This document shows positions 17,218 through 28,546 of a stretch of 64,000 bases of DNA, one piece after another. Each line of letters opens with the position of its first letter. Position 1 is the first letter of the stretch. Source of the DNA: Micromonospora ferruginea (GTDB taxonomy: Bacteria > Actinomycetota > Actinomycetes > Mycobacteriales > Micromonosporaceae); contig NZ_CP059322.2 in assembly GCF_013694245.2 (NCBI RefSeq), positions 3,293,001 to 3,357,000 of the forward strand, read 5' to 3'. A program made the translations under genes and the position numbers. The notes under the pieces were generated by a model. It was not told where the DNA came from. It ran no database searches and saw nothing but the letters and a program-made list of their open reading frames with translations.

Positions 17218-18402
17218 ATGAAGGCACTGACCTGGCACGGCAAGCGTGACGTCCGGGTGGAGGACGTCCCGGACCCCCGGATCGAGGAGCCGACCGACGC
17301 GATCATCCGGATCACCTCGACCGCCATCTGCGGCTCCGACCTGCACCTGTACGAGGTGCTCGGGCCGTACCTCAAGCCCGGCGACGTGCTCGGGCACGAG
17401 CCGATGGGCGTCGTCGAGGAGGTCGGGTCGGGGGTGACCCGGCTCAAGAAGGGCGACCGGGTGGTCGTCCCGTTCAACATCTCCTGCGGGCACTGCTGGA
17501 TGTGTGAGCGGCAGCTCTACGCGCAGTGCGAGACCACGCAGGTCACCGCCGAGGGCAAGGGCGCCTCGCTGTTCGGCTACACCTCGCTCTACGGCTCGGT
17601 CCCGGGCGGCCAGGCCGAGTACCTGCGCGTCCCGCAGGCCCAGTTCGGTCCGATCAAGATCCCGCCGACCGGGGCGGACGAGCGGTGGCTCTACCTCTCC
17701 GACATCCTGCCGACCGCGTGGCAGGCGGTGAAGTACGCGGACACCCCGCCCGGCGGCACGTTGGCCGTGTTCGGGCTCGGCCCCGTCGGGCAGTTCAGCG
17801 CCCGGATCGGCCGGCACCTCGGCGCCGGCCGGGTGATCGGGCTGGACCTGGTGCCGGAGCGGCTGGAGATGGCCCGCCGGCACGGCATCGAGGTGCTCGA
17901 CGTGAGCCAGCTCGACGACGTGCCCGGCGCGCTCATCGACCTGGTCGACGGGCGCGGCCCGGATGCGGTGATCGACGCGGTCGGCATGGAGGCGCACGGC
18001 GCGCCGGTCGGCAAGATCGCTCAGGCGGCCGCGGGTCTGCTCCCGGACAAGCTGGCCCAGCCGATGATCGACGCGGCCGGCGTGGACCGGCTGGTGGTGC
18101 TGCACGCCGCGCTCAAGGCGGTCCGGCGCGGCGGCACCGTCTCGATCTCCGGGGTGTACGGCGGCGAGCAGGACCCGATGCCGCTGATGGAGATGTTCGA
18201 CCGGGGCATCCAGTTGCGGATGGGGCAGTGCCACGTGCGGCGCTGGGTGGACGAGATCATCCCGCTGCTGGAGGGCGACGACGACCCGCTGGGCGTCGAG
18301 GACCTGCGGACCCACCGGCTGCCGCTGGCGCAGGCGCCGCAGGCGTACGAGATGTTCCAGAAGAAGGAGGACGGCTGCGTCAAGGTCGTGCTCGCACCGT
18401 GA
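17218..18402 (+). CDS. Zinc-dependent alcohol dehydrogenase (formaldehyde-dehydrogenase-like MDR)
   Basis: NAD(P)-linked medium-chain dehydrogenase of 394 residues. The catalytic zinc site is in ICGSDLHLY (about residue 38) and GHEPMGVVEEVG (about 61). A structural zinc-type cluster CGHCWMCERQLYAQC lies at about 91-105. The Rossmann motif is FGLGPVGQF (about 184). The insert after the cofactor site and overall length match the glutathione-independent formaldehyde dehydrogenase-like subgroup. ATG at 17218 follows GGAGG at about 11 nt; an upstream ATG at 17188 is less likely. The SDR gene overlaps its stop, so the pair is one operon. The natural substrate is unknown. Confidence 0.88.
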   Translation: MKALTWHGKRDVRVEDVPDPRIEEPTDAIIRITSTAICGSDLHLYEVLGPYLKPGDVLGHEPMGVVEEVGSGVTRLKKGDRVVVPFNISCGHCWMCERQLYAQCETTQVTAEGKGASLFGYTSLYGSVPGGQAEYLRVPQAQFGPIKIPPTGADERWLYLSDILPTAWQAVKYADTPPGGTLAVFGLGPVGQFSARIGRHLGAGRVIGLDLVPERLEMARRHGIEVLDVSQLDDVPGALIDLVDGRGPDAVIDAVGMEAHGAPVGKIAQAAAGLLPDKLAQPMIDAAGVDRLVVLHAALKAVRRGGTVSISGVYGGEQDPMPLMEMFDRGIQLRMGQCHVRRWVDEIIPLLEGDDDPLGVEDLRTHRLPLAQAPQAYEMFQKKEDGCVKVVLAP

Positions 18403-19334
18403 CCCGGACGGTGGTCGTCACCGGCGCGACCAGCGGGATCGGCCGGGCGGCGGCCCGGGAGTTCGCGGGCCGCGGGGACCGGCTGGTCCTCGCGGCCCGC
18501 TCCTCCGAGACGCTCGCCGAGGTGCGCCGGGAGTGCGCCGACGCCGGCGCGGCGGAGGTCCGGACCGTGCCCACCGACGTCACCGAACCCGGCGCGCTCG
18601 ACGCCCTGGCCGCCGAGGTCGACCGGATCGACGTCTGGGTGCACACCGCTGCGGTGATGGCGTACGGGCGCTTCGAGGAGATCCCGGCGGAGGTCTTCGA
18701 CCAGGTGGTCCGCACCGACCTGCTCGGCTCCGCCGGGGTGGCGCGGGTGGCGCTGCGGCACTTCAAGGAGACCGGCGCGGGCACGCTGATCCTCACCGGT
18801 TCCGTGCTCGGTCACATCACCGCGCCCTACATGAGCGGGTACGTCACCAGCAAGTGGGGCCTGCAGGGGCTGGCCCGGGCGTTGCAGCAGGAGTCCCGGG
18901 ACCTGCCCGGCGTCAACGTCTGCCTGGTCACCCCCGGCAGCGTGGACACCCCGGTCTACCAGCAGGCGGCGAACTACGTGGGGCGGATCGGCCGGCCGCC
19001 GCTGCCGATCACCACCCCGGAACGGGTGGCCCGGGCCATCGCGCACTGCGCCGACAGACCCCGCCGGGAGATCTCGGTGGGCCCGGTCAACCTGCTCATG
19101 CGGGTCGGCTTCACCGCGCTGCCGGCGGTCTACGACGTCCTGGTCGGGCCGCTGATGCGGCTCGGCGGGCTCACCGGCCGCCCGGTGCCGCCGACCGAGG
19201 GCGTGGTGTTCGCGCCCAATCCGGCCGGCGAGGCGACGCGCGGCGGCTGGCTGCCCGACGTGTCGCGGGCGGTCCGCTCGGCGGTCGGGGCGACCGCGGC
19301 GGCCGGGTCGGCGATGCGGCGGAGGCTGGGCTGA
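18399..19334 (+). CDS. Short-chain dehydrogenase/reductase
   Basis: A 311-residue SDR oxidoreductase. The N-terminal cofactor motif is TGATSGIGRAAA (about residues 9-20); the active site has Ser in LTGSVLG (about 132) and YVTSK (about 145-149). After the catalytic domain (about 245 residues) there is a C-terminal extension with hydrophobic and Arg/Ala-rich stretches that may touch the membrane. GTG at 18399 overlaps the dehydrogenase stop as GTGA. Acting together, the two enzymes could interconvert an alcohol and carbonyl, but the substrate is not evident. Confidence 0.88.
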   Translation: MTRTVVVTGATSGIGRAAAREFAGRGDRLVLAARSSETLAEVRRECADAGAAEVRTVPTDVTEPGALDALAAEVDRIDVWVHTAAVMAYGRFEEIPAEVFDQVVRTDLLGSAGVARVALRHFKETGAGTLILTGSVLGHITAPYMSGYVTSKWGLQGLARALQQESRDLPGVNVCLVTPGSVDTPVYQQAANYVGRIGRPPLPITTPERVARAIAHCADRPRREISVGPVNLLMRVGFTALPAVYDVLVGPLMRLGGLTGRPVPPTEGVVFAPNPAGEATRGGWLPDVSRAVRSAVGATAAAGSAMRRRLG

Positions 19335-19340
19335 GCCAGC

Positions 19341-19374
19341 CCCCGCGCCCGTCGTTTCCCGCACGGGCGCGGGG
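19341..19374 (+). terminator. Hairpin terminator after the SDR gene
   Basis: CCCCGCGCCCGT (19341-19352) pairs perfectly with ACGGGCGCGGGG (19363-19374) over a 10-nt loop, 6 nt after the SDR stop. Confidence 0.75.
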
Positions 19375-19415
19375 ATGGCTACCGTGGAGTGCGGGACACG
19401 GCGGAGGGGACGAGC

Positions 19416-20561
19416 ATGCGGGCACCAGCGGAGCGGGAACCGGACACGGCGGGCGGCGGCCGGGGGTGGCGGATCGCCGGGCTGGCCGCCGTCGCCGGGC
19501 TGGCGTGGGCGGCGCGGGACGTGCCGGCCCAGCTCGGCGGGCGGCTCACCGGCGCGCGGGCGGAACGGGCAGCCCGGTCGCCGCGGTTCCGCGACGGCAC
19601 GTTCCACAACCCGACCGGCACCGGCGCCACCATGGTCGCCGACCCGGGCCGCAACCTGGTCCGGGAGCTGATCTTCGGCAAGCAGAAGCGGCGGCCGGGC
19701 AGCGCGGTGCCGCTGCTGCGCCCGGCCGACGCCGCGCCGGTCGACCCGGCCCGCGAGCTGAACGTGATCTGGTACGGCCACGCCTCCACGCTGGTGGAGA
19801 TCGAGGGATATCGGGTGCTGCTCGACCCGGTGTGGAGCGACAGGTGCTCGCCGTCGACGCTGGTCGGCCCGCGACGCCTGCACGAGCCGCCGGTCCGCCT
19901 GGACGAGCTGCCCCGGCTCGACGCCATCCTCATCTCGCACGACCACTACGACCACCTGGACATGGCGACGGTCCGGGGGCTGCTCACGCACCAGTCGGCG
20001 CCGTTCCTGGTGCCGCTCGGCGTCGGCGCCCACCTCGACCGGTGGGGCGTGCCGGCGGACCGCGTCGTGGAGCTGGACTGGTCGGAGAGCCACCGGGTCG
20101 GCGGGCTGACCCTCACCGCCACCGCCGCGCAGCACTTCTCCGGGCGCGGGCTGCGTCGCGACGGCACGCTGTGGAGTTCCTGGGTGGTGGCCGGCGCGAA
20201 CCGCCGGGTCTTCTACACCGGTGACTCCGGCTACTTCGACGGCTACGCCGGCATCGGCGCCGAGCACGGCCCGTTCGACGTCACGCTGATGCAGATCGGC
20301 GCGTACGACCGGGCCTGGCCGAACATCCACATGTTCCCGGAGGAGGCGGTCGCCGCCCACCTCGACGTGCGCGGCGAGCTGCTGGTGCCGGTGCACTGGG
20401 GCACGTTCAACCTGGCCCTGCACGACTGGTCGGAGCCGGTGGACCGGCTCTGGGCCGAGGCCAAGGCCCGGGACGTCCGGCTGGCCGTGCCCCGCCCCGG
20501 CGAGCGGGTGGTCGTCGACGAGCCGCCGGCGGTGGACGGCTGGTGGCAGGCGGTCGCCTGA
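19416..20561 (+). CDS. Metallo-beta-lactamase-fold hydrolase (NAPE-PLD/UlaG-like)
   Basis: A 381-residue protein with the MBL zinc motif ISHDHYDHLD (HxHxDH, about residue 178) and further ligands in TATAAQHFSGRG, FYTGDSGYFDG and PVHWGTF. Order and spacing match the NAPE-hydrolysing phospholipase D-like group (Zn-dependent lipid or phosphodiester hydrolases). A hydrophobic stretch IAGLAAVAGLAWAARDVP near residues 20-38 may be a signal anchor. ATG at 19416 has GGAGGGG at 6 nt. It is monocistronic and converges with dgt with only 24 nt between stops. The substrate is not known. Confidence 0.85.
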   Translation: MRAPAEREPDTAGGGRGWRIAGLAAVAGLAWAARDVPAQLGGRLTGARAERAARSPRFRDGTFHNPTGTGATMVADPGRNLVRELIFGKQKRRPGSAVPLLRPADAAPVDPARELNVIWYGHASTLVEIEGYRVLLDPVWSDRCSPSTLVGPRRLHEPPVRLDELPRLDAILISHDHYDHLDMATVRGLLTHQSAPFLVPLGVGAHLDRWGVPADRVVELDWSESHRVGGLTLTATAAQHFSGRGLRRDGTLWSSWVVAGANRRVFYTGDSGYFDGYAGIGAEHGPFDVTLMQIGAYDRAWPNIHMFPEEAVAAHLDVRGELLVPVHWGTFNLALHDWSEPVDRLWAEAKARDVRLAVPRPGERVVVDEPPAVDGWWQAVA

Positions 20562-20585
20562 GCCGGCGCGGTCGCCCGAGGCGGC

Positions 20586-22097
20586 TCAGAGCACGAACGC
20601 GTCCGTCCACAGCGCGCCCGAGCGCCCGGACAGCGCGTCCAGCATCGCCACCGCCTGACCGTCGGTGAGCTGCGCGACGAAGTCGACGATGGCCCGCCCC
20701 CGGGCCCGGCCGATCCGGTCCGGGGTGCGCGGGTGCAGCTCCGCCTCGGCCAGCTCGACCAGGTCGTGCAGCCGGCGGGGTAGCCGGGACTCCTCCTCCG
20801 GGTCGAGCAACCACTCCCAGAGCGCCTCGACCAGCGTGTCCAGCAGCCGGGCCTGCCCACGCTGGTGCAGCGCCAGGTCGGGGCGGGCCAGCACGAACCG
20901 GTGGTGGACGAACTTCAGCACCTGCACCTCGTGCCACTGCGCCTTGCCGAGCAGCACGTACCCGGAGCGCACGTGCGGCTCCGGGGTCACCGTGATGGCG
21001 TCCACGAAGCGGGTGGACCAGCGGGCCGAGAACCGGGCGACGTACTGCTCCGCCTCGATCGAGCCGTCGAACGGCAGCGCCAGCAGCCCCTCCACCAACT
21101 CCTCGCGGACGTGCTCGACGGCCGCGGCGAACGCGTCGTCGTCGGCGATCCAGCCGTCCTTGCGGTGCAACTGGCGGCGCAGCCGCTCGATCGCCGCGCC
21201 CGGACGACGACCGGCGGTGTCCAGCGCCGAGGCGGTGATCGAGCGCAGGTGCCCGCTCTCCCGCTGCCAGGCCATCAGCTCGGCCGCCACGGTGCCCTGC
21301 TGGAGCACCCCGACGCGATAGAAGTCCTCCACGTCGTGGATGGCGTAGGCGATGTCGTCGGCGGTGTCCATCACGGACGCCTCGGGCGTCTGCTGCCAGT
21401 CCGGGATCCGGCCGGCGAACGGCTCCCGGGCCTGCCGCAGGTCGTCCACCTCGGTCCGGTAGGCGCCGAACTTCACCGACCCGCTCTCCGGGTCGTCCGG
21501 CGGGCCGGCCGCGCCCCGGGGCGCCGGGTCGAGGTGCCGCGGGTGCGGGTCGGGGTGGTCCAGCCGGGTCCACGGGTATTTCAGCATCGCCGCCCGGACC
21601 GCCGCGGTCAGGTCCAGCCCGGTGGTCGCCGCGCCGCGGATCTCGGTGCTGGTGACGATCCGGTACGACTGGGCGTTGCCCTCGAAGCCGTCGGGCAGCC
21701 CGAGCCGCTGCCGGGCCAGCCGGTCAAGCACCCGCTCCCCCAGGTGCCCGAACGGCGGGTGCCCGAGGTCGTGGGCGAGCGCGGCGGCCTCCACCACGTC
21801 CGGGTCGCAGCCGCCCAGCTTCTCCAGCAGGTCCCGGTGCGCCGGGTCGGCGGTCAGCCGCTCGGCGATCGCCCGGGCCACCTGCGCCACCTTCAGGCTG
21901 TGGGTGAGCCGGTTGTGCACCAGCAGCCCCGAACCGCCCGGACTGATCACCTGGGTGACGCCGTTGAGCCGGGCGAAGAACGGCGACGAGACGATCCGGT
22001 CCCGGTCGGCCCGGAACGGGCCGGCGGCCAGGTCGCCGAGCGCCCGGGCGCTGCCCCCGAAGAGCCGCCGGGCCCGCGGATCCGCAGGTGCCTCCAT
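20586..22097 (-). CDS. dgt: Deoxyguanosinetriphosphate triphosphohydrolase-like protein (HD domain)
   Basis: HD-superfamily dNTPase of 503 residues that hydrolyses dGTP or other dNTPs to the nucleoside and triphosphate. Metal-binding motifs: HNRLTHSLKV (about residue 61), AHDLGHPPFGH (about 107), and MDTADDIAYAIHD (about 240). Length and the C-terminal helical region match the actinobacterial Dgt group. ATG at 22097 lies 7 nt after a TAGCGT -10 box and is predicted leaderless; an in-frame GTG at 22106 falls between the box and this ATG. The divergent tex gene starts 102 bp away. Confidence 0.9.
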   Translation of the reverse strand: MEAPADPRARRLFGGSARALGDLAAGPFRADRDRIVSSPFFARLNGVTQVISPGGSGLLVHNRLTHSLKVAQVARAIAERLTADPAHRDLLEKLGGCDPDVVEAAALAHDLGHPPFGHLGERVLDRLARQRLGLPDGFEGNAQSYRIVTSTEIRGAATTGLDLTAAVRAAMLKYPWTRLDHPDPHPRHLDPAPRGAAGPPDDPESGSVKFGAYRTEVDDLRQAREPFAGRIPDWQQTPEASVMDTADDIAYAIHDVEDFYRVGVLQQGTVAAELMAWQRESGHLRSITASALDTAGRRPGAAIERLRRQLHRKDGWIADDDAFAAAVEHVREELVEGLLALPFDGSIEAEQYVARFSARWSTRFVDAITVTPEPHVRSGYVLLGKAQWHEVQVLKFVHHRFVLARPDLALHQRGQARLLDTLVEALWEWLLDPEEESRLPRRLHDLVELAEAELHPRTPDRIGRARGRAIVDFVAQLTDGQAVAMLDALSGRSGALWTDAFVL

Positions 22098-22198
22098 GAT
22101 CGCCACGCTAGCGCAGCCGGCGGCGGGCCGGGCACAGCCGGTCGGACGGGAGCGGCACAATGCAGGGCGGAACCCACCGGAGAAGGCGGATCAAGATC

Positions 22199-24640
<2,442 letters not shown>

Positions 24641-24651
24641 CCTCGTCGCGG

Positions 24652-24690
24652 CCCGCCGAGCTGATGTCACGCCCGACTCAGCTCGGCGGG
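24652..24690 (+). terminator. tex terminator hairpin
   Basis: CCCGCCGAGCTGA (24652-24664) pairs with TCAGCTCGGCGGG (24678-24690) around a 13-nt loop, 11 nt after the tex stop. Confidence 0.75.
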
Positions 24691-24752
24691 GCCCGGCGCG
24701 GGGAGTCGACGGGTCGGTCGGAGGGCGCGGATGCCGGCGTACCCTCGCCGGT

Positions 24753-25187
24753 GTGGGCGGGGACGACGACACGCGGTGGCGGGAACGGCAACGTGAGGCG
24801 GTGCGGGCACACGCGGAGGCCGCCGCCCGGGAACGGGCGGCGGAGCAGGCGCAGGCCACGGAGCTGGTCACCCGGTTCGCCGCCGAGGCACTGCGGCGCG
24901 GGCTGCCGGTCGACCGCCTGACGGCGACCGGCCACGACGGGCGTGGCCGCTACCGCACCGGGCTCACCGGCTGGTACGTCGATCGCGCGCGTAGCCGGGC
25001 GGTGGACACCGAGGGGCGGTACTACCTGCTCACCGTGCCGCCGAGCCTGCGCTCCCGGCTGCTCGGGGCCGAGCCCCGGCCCACCGCGCCGCCGCTGATC
25101 GTCGGGCGGGGTGGGCGGGACGGCGAGTCGGTGCCGCTGGCGACGCTGCTCAGCCGGCGTCTCGAGGCGGGCGACGGCTGGCGCTGA
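24753..25187 (+). CDS. Conserved-looking hypothetical protein, 144 residues
   Basis: I do not recognise the family. The N-terminal half is a charged helix rich in Arg, Glu and Ala (about residues 8-50, coiled-coil-like). The second half looks globular, with GWYVDRARSRAVDTEGRYYLLTVP. No signal peptide, cysteines or membrane segment are seen. GTG at 24753 lies 7 nt after TACCCT (24740-24745), so it is predicted leaderless. Reality is supported by this promoter arrangement and by high GC at third positions. Its 3' end overlaps the convergent DUF389 gene by 38 nt, an unusual antisense overlap. Confidence 0.72.
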   Translation: MGGDDDTRWRERQREAVRAHAEAAARERAAEQAQATELVTRFAAEALRRGLPVDRLTATGHDGRGRYRTGLTGWYVDRARSRAVDTEGRYYLLTVPPSLRSRLLGAEPRPTAPPLIVGRGGRDGESVPLATLLSRRLEAGDGWR

Positions 25188-26160
25188 CCGGCGTCGCGCC
25201 ACGCTCGACCCGCTGTCGCGGCACCGCGTGGCCGGCCCGTCGTGCCACGTGCCGCCACCAGCACAGTTGGACGACCAGGGTGAGCAGGCCGGCCAGCACG
25301 ATGGCGGCCAGGTTGATCACCAGTTGCAGGGCGGACCCGGCCGCCTCGTGCCACACCCCGTACGCGGTCGCGACGGCCACGTTCGCCGCCGCCGGCACGG
25401 TGGTCACGGAGATCAGCACCCCGACCAGCGAACCGGACTTCTTCGAGGTCAGTGAGAGCATGCCGGCGACGCCGGCGAGCAGTCCGACCACCCAGGAGAG
25501 GGCGTCCGGGCGCCAGATGAAATCGGTCAACGGCCGCTCGGCCAGCAGCATGTCCCGGTCGACGAGCCCGGCCGCGTCGAGCGCCCAGGTGCTGAGCACG
25601 GTGGCCACCATGGCGGCGAGGAAGCCTACCGTCAGGGCCTGCACCGACCGGCCGACGACCGGCGGCTGACGCCGCAGCAACGCCACGCAGAGCGCGGCGA
25701 GCGGCCCGAACTCGGGGCCGACCACCATCGCGCCGACGATCAGGATGGGCTGGTCCAGCAGCACGCCGATTCCAGCGATCATGGTGGCGACCACGATCAG
25801 GGCGAGGAAGGTGCCGGTGAGCACGGTCTGCTCGCCGGTCTTCGCGGCGATCTCGTCCCAGACCACGGCGTCCTCACCGTGTCCGGGCGCGTCCTCGGCG
25901 GCGCGGTCGGCCGCCTCGGAGAGCGTCAGCTCCACGTCGTCGGCGGCGATCGCCCCGTGCGTCTCGATGCCGAGTTCCTGAAGCTCACGCAGCACCTTGT
26001 CCGCGTTCTCCCGGACGACGTCACAGGTGACGTAGTCGCCGGCCGGCTGGCGGGCCGCCCCGGGGAACACCACCAGGTGGGTCACTCCGGGGTCGGCCGT
26101 CAGCAGCTCGACCACGGCCGACGACCGGTCGCCGGGAGCGATCACTCTCAGGTGCAGCAA
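25150..26160 (-). CDS. DUF389-family membrane protein
   Basis: A 336-residue protein with a cytoplasmic N-terminal domain (about 1-105) that has an ACT-like pattern of strands, then about six membrane helices. The family mark ILIVGAMVVGPEFGPLAAL is near residue 140 and SVTTVPAAANVAVA near 255. The family is found across bacteria and archaea with no settled function; a link to transport is often suggested. The start is TTG at 26160, chosen because AGGAG lies 7 nt upstream and the reading begins LHLRVIAP as in relatives. The C-terminal coding end overlaps the 3' end of the convergent small gene. Confidence 0.85.
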   Translation of the reverse strand: MLHLRVIAPGDRSSAVVELLTADPGVTHLVVFPGAARQPAGDYVTCDVVRENADKVLRELQELGIETHGAIAADDVELTLSEAADRAAEDAPGHGEDAVVWDEIAAKTGEQTVLTGTFLALIVVATMIAGIGVLLDQPILIVGAMVVGPEFGPLAALCVALLRRQPPVVGRSVQALTVGFLAAMVATVLSTWALDAAGLVDRDMLLAERPLTDFIWRPDALSWVVGLLAGVAGMLSLTSKKSGSLVGVLISVTTVPAAANVAVATAYGVWHEAAGSALQLVINLAAIVLAGLLTLVVQLCWWRHVARRAGHAVPRQRVERGATPVSASRRPPRDAG

Positions 26161-26360
26161 TCGAGGCTCCTGTGCTCGGGAACGTTCCTGCGTGGCCGAC
26201 GCACTCTACTCCGGGTGGCCGTCGCTTCCGACCGAGGTGACCGCGCGAGCGTATCCGCAGCGGGAGCGGTGCGTTGAGGACGACGACACCCGCAACTCCA
26301 AATACCGACAAATAGCTACCAATAGGATAGAATTCACCGCAGGCGTGTGATTGGAGCCGT

Positions 26361-27491
26361 ATGGCCGGCCGCATCTTCCTGTCCGCTCCGGACGTCGGAA
26401 GTCTGGAAGAGTCCTACCTGCTCGGCGCGCTGCGTTCCGGCTGGGTGGCACCGGTCGGGCCGGATCTGGACGCCTTCGAGCGCGAGGTCGCCGCGCGGGC
26501 CGGTGTGGCCGCGGCGGTCGGGGTGAGCAGCGGCACGGCCGCCCTACACCTGGCTCTGCTCGCGCTCGGCGTCGGCCGGGGACAGGTGGTGGTCGTTCCC
26601 ACCCTGACATTTGCCGCCTCCGCCAACGCGGTCGTCTACACCGGCGCCGAACCCGTCTTCGTCGACTGCGACCCGCAGACCGGAAACCTCGACGTGCCGC
26701 TGCTCCTCGACACCCTCGACCGGCTGGGCGCCCACGGCCGCCGGGTCGGCGCCGTCATGACGGTGGACCTGTTCGGCGGTTGCGTCGACTACACCGCCCT
26801 GCTGCCGGCGTGCGCCGCCGCGGGCGTGCCGGTCGTCGAGGACGCCGCCGAGGCGTTGGGCGCGACCCATCACGACCGGGCCGCCGGTTCGTTCGGGCGG
26901 GTCGCCGCGTTCTCCTTCAACGGCAACAAGATCATGACCACCTCCGGCGGCGGCATGGTCGTCTCCGACGACGTCGGCCTGATCGGCCGGTGCCGCCATC
27001 TGGCGACCCAGGCGCGCGAGCCGGTCCCGCACTACGAACACGTCGAGATCGGCTACAACTATCGACTCAGCAACCTGCTCGCCGCGCTCGGCCGGGCCCA
27101 GTTGCATCGGCTCGACGCCATGATCGCTCGTCGCCGTCACCTGCGCGAACGGTACGCCAAGCTCTTCGCGCCGATCCCTGGCGTGCGGCTGCTCAACGAG
27201 GCCGACACCGGCTCGAACTGCTGGCTGACCACGATCGTGGTGGACCCGGAACGGGCCGGATGGTCCGCCACCGAGCTGGGCCGCTGGCTCGCGTCCGTCG
27301 ACATCGAGACCCGCCCGGTCTGGAAGCCGATGCACCTGCAACCGGTCTTCGCCCGGGCCGCCCGGTTCGTCACCGGAGCCGCCGAAGACCTCTTCACCCA
27401 CGGTCTCAACCTGCCGAGCGGTTCGGCTCTCACCGACGCCGAGATGGACCGCGTCGAAGGGGCCGTCGTCCGATTCCTGGAGCACCGATGA
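26361..27491 (+). CDS. DegT/DnrJ/EryC1/StrS-family sugar aminotransferase
   Basis: PLP enzyme that transfers an amino group from glutamate to a nucleotide-linked keto-sugar. The 376-residue protein has VSSGTAALHLALLALGVG (about residues 54-71), VEDAAEALGA (about 158) for PLP contact, and the Schiff-base lysine in SFNGNKIMTTSGGGM (about 191-197). Length and motifs match PglE/PerA-like sugar aminotransferases. ATG at 26361 follows a GGAG 4 nt upstream; a low-GC stretch just before (about 26300-26340, with TAGGAT at 26323) is a likely promoter. It opens a five-gene rightward block whose next gene overlaps as ATGA. Confidence 0.9.
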   Translation: MAGRIFLSAPDVGSLEESYLLGALRSGWVAPVGPDLDAFEREVAARAGVAAAVGVSSGTAALHLALLALGVGRGQVVVVPTLTFAASANAVVYTGAEPVFVDCDPQTGNLDVPLLLDTLDRLGAHGRRVGAVMTVDLFGGCVDYTALLPACAAAGVPVVEDAAEALGATHHDRAAGSFGRVAAFSFNGNKIMTTSGGGMVVSDDVGLIGRCRHLATQAREPVPHYEHVEIGYNYRLSNLLAALGRAQLHRLDAMIARRRHLRERYAKLFAPIPGVRLLNEADTGSNCWLTTIVVDPERAGWSATELGRWLASVDIETRPVWKPMHLQPVFARAARFVTGAAEDLFTHGLNLPSGSALTDAEMDRVEGAVVRFLEHR

Positions 27492-28546
27492 CCGTCACCG
27501 TCGACGTCACCGACGCCGGCCCGATCGACCCCGCCACCGACTCCCGCCGCCCCGACGTGTACTTCACCAGTGGGTACGGCGAGGCGGTGGCCGCCGACGG
27601 CTCGGGATCGTGGCGCCTGGCCCACCACGACGACGACCTGGTGCTGCTGCCGTACCTGCTCCGGCCGTTGGGCGATGACGCGGCCGACGCGGTGAGTCCG
27701 TACGGCTACTGCGGCATCCACGTCGCCCCGGAGTGTCGCCCGAGCGATCTGGTCGCGTTCTGGTCCGCGCTGGGTGACCGGTGGCGCGCGGAGGGCGTGG
27801 TCAGTCTCTTCCTCCGGTTCTCGCCGCTCGACCCGGCATCGGTCGATGCGGTTCGCGGATTGGACGGCATGTCCCTGACCCGGCGTGCGGACACGGTCAC
27901 CGTGCCGGTGCGGGCGACGCCGACGGAGATCTGGGACGACATGGAGGGTCGGTCCCGGACCGCGATCCGCAAGGCGCGGCGCGGCGGCATGCACGGCACG
28001 GTACGACCGGCGGAAGCCGAGGACGTGGCTGCCGCGTCCCCCTTCCGCCAGTTGTACGAGTCGACCATGACCCGCGTCGGCAGTGCGGCCGGTTACTTCT
28101 TCCCCGAGGCGTACTACCGGCGCCTGCTGACCGGGCTCGGCCCGTCACTGTTGCTGGCGGAGGTACGCGACGGCACCTCGGCCGTGGTGGCGGCGGCCCT
28201 GGTGCTGCGGCACGGCGGCCGGGTGCACTACCACCTCGCCGGGTCACGACCGGAGGCCGCCCGCGAGGGCGCCAACAACATGCTCGTGTGGACGATCCTG
28301 GAGTGGGCGGCGGAGACCGGGGCGGACGTCGTCCACCTCGGGGGCGGGTTGCAGGCCGACGACAACCTCTTCCGGTTCAAACGCGCGTTCGGCGGGCTGC
28401 GTACACCGTTCTGGACCGGCACCGTGATCCTCGACCACGAGCGGTACGACCGGCTCACCGAGGAGCGCGCCGCCCGGCTCGGCCTGCCCGCGGCGCACCT
28501 GCGGCAGAGCGGCTACTTCCCGGCCTACCGTTTCGGCGGAGCCTGA
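27488..28546 (+). CDS. FemAB/GNAT-superfamily acyltransferase
   Basis: A 352-residue protein of the FemAB-like (peptidoglycan-bridge or BioF2-like) acetyltransferase class. The C-terminal domain shows RTAIRKARRGG (about 157), then VVAAALVLRHGGRVHYHLAGS (about 235) and VHLGGGLQADDNLFRFKRAFGG (about 282), typical of this fold. It likely adds an acyl or aminoacyl group to an amino sugar produced by the upstream aminotransferase. Start ATG overlaps the previous stop; the next gene begins directly after its own stop. Acceptor and donor are unknown. Confidence 0.78.
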   Translation: MTVTVDVTDAGPIDPATDSRRPDVYFTSGYGEAVAADGSGSWRLAHHDDDLVLLPYLLRPLGDDAADAVSPYGYCGIHVAPECRPSDLVAFWSALGDRWRAEGVVSLFLRFSPLDPASVDAVRGLDGMSLTRRADTVTVPVRATPTEIWDDMEGRSRTAIRKARRGGMHGTVRPAEAEDVAAASPFRQLYESTMTRVGSAAGYFFPEAYYRRLLTGLGPSLLLAEVRDGTSAVVAAALVLRHGGRVHYHLAGSRPEAAREGANNMLVWTILEWAAETGADVVHLGGGLQADDNLFRFKRAFGGLRTPFWTGTVILDHERYDRLTEERAARLGLPAAHLRQSGYFPAYRFGGA

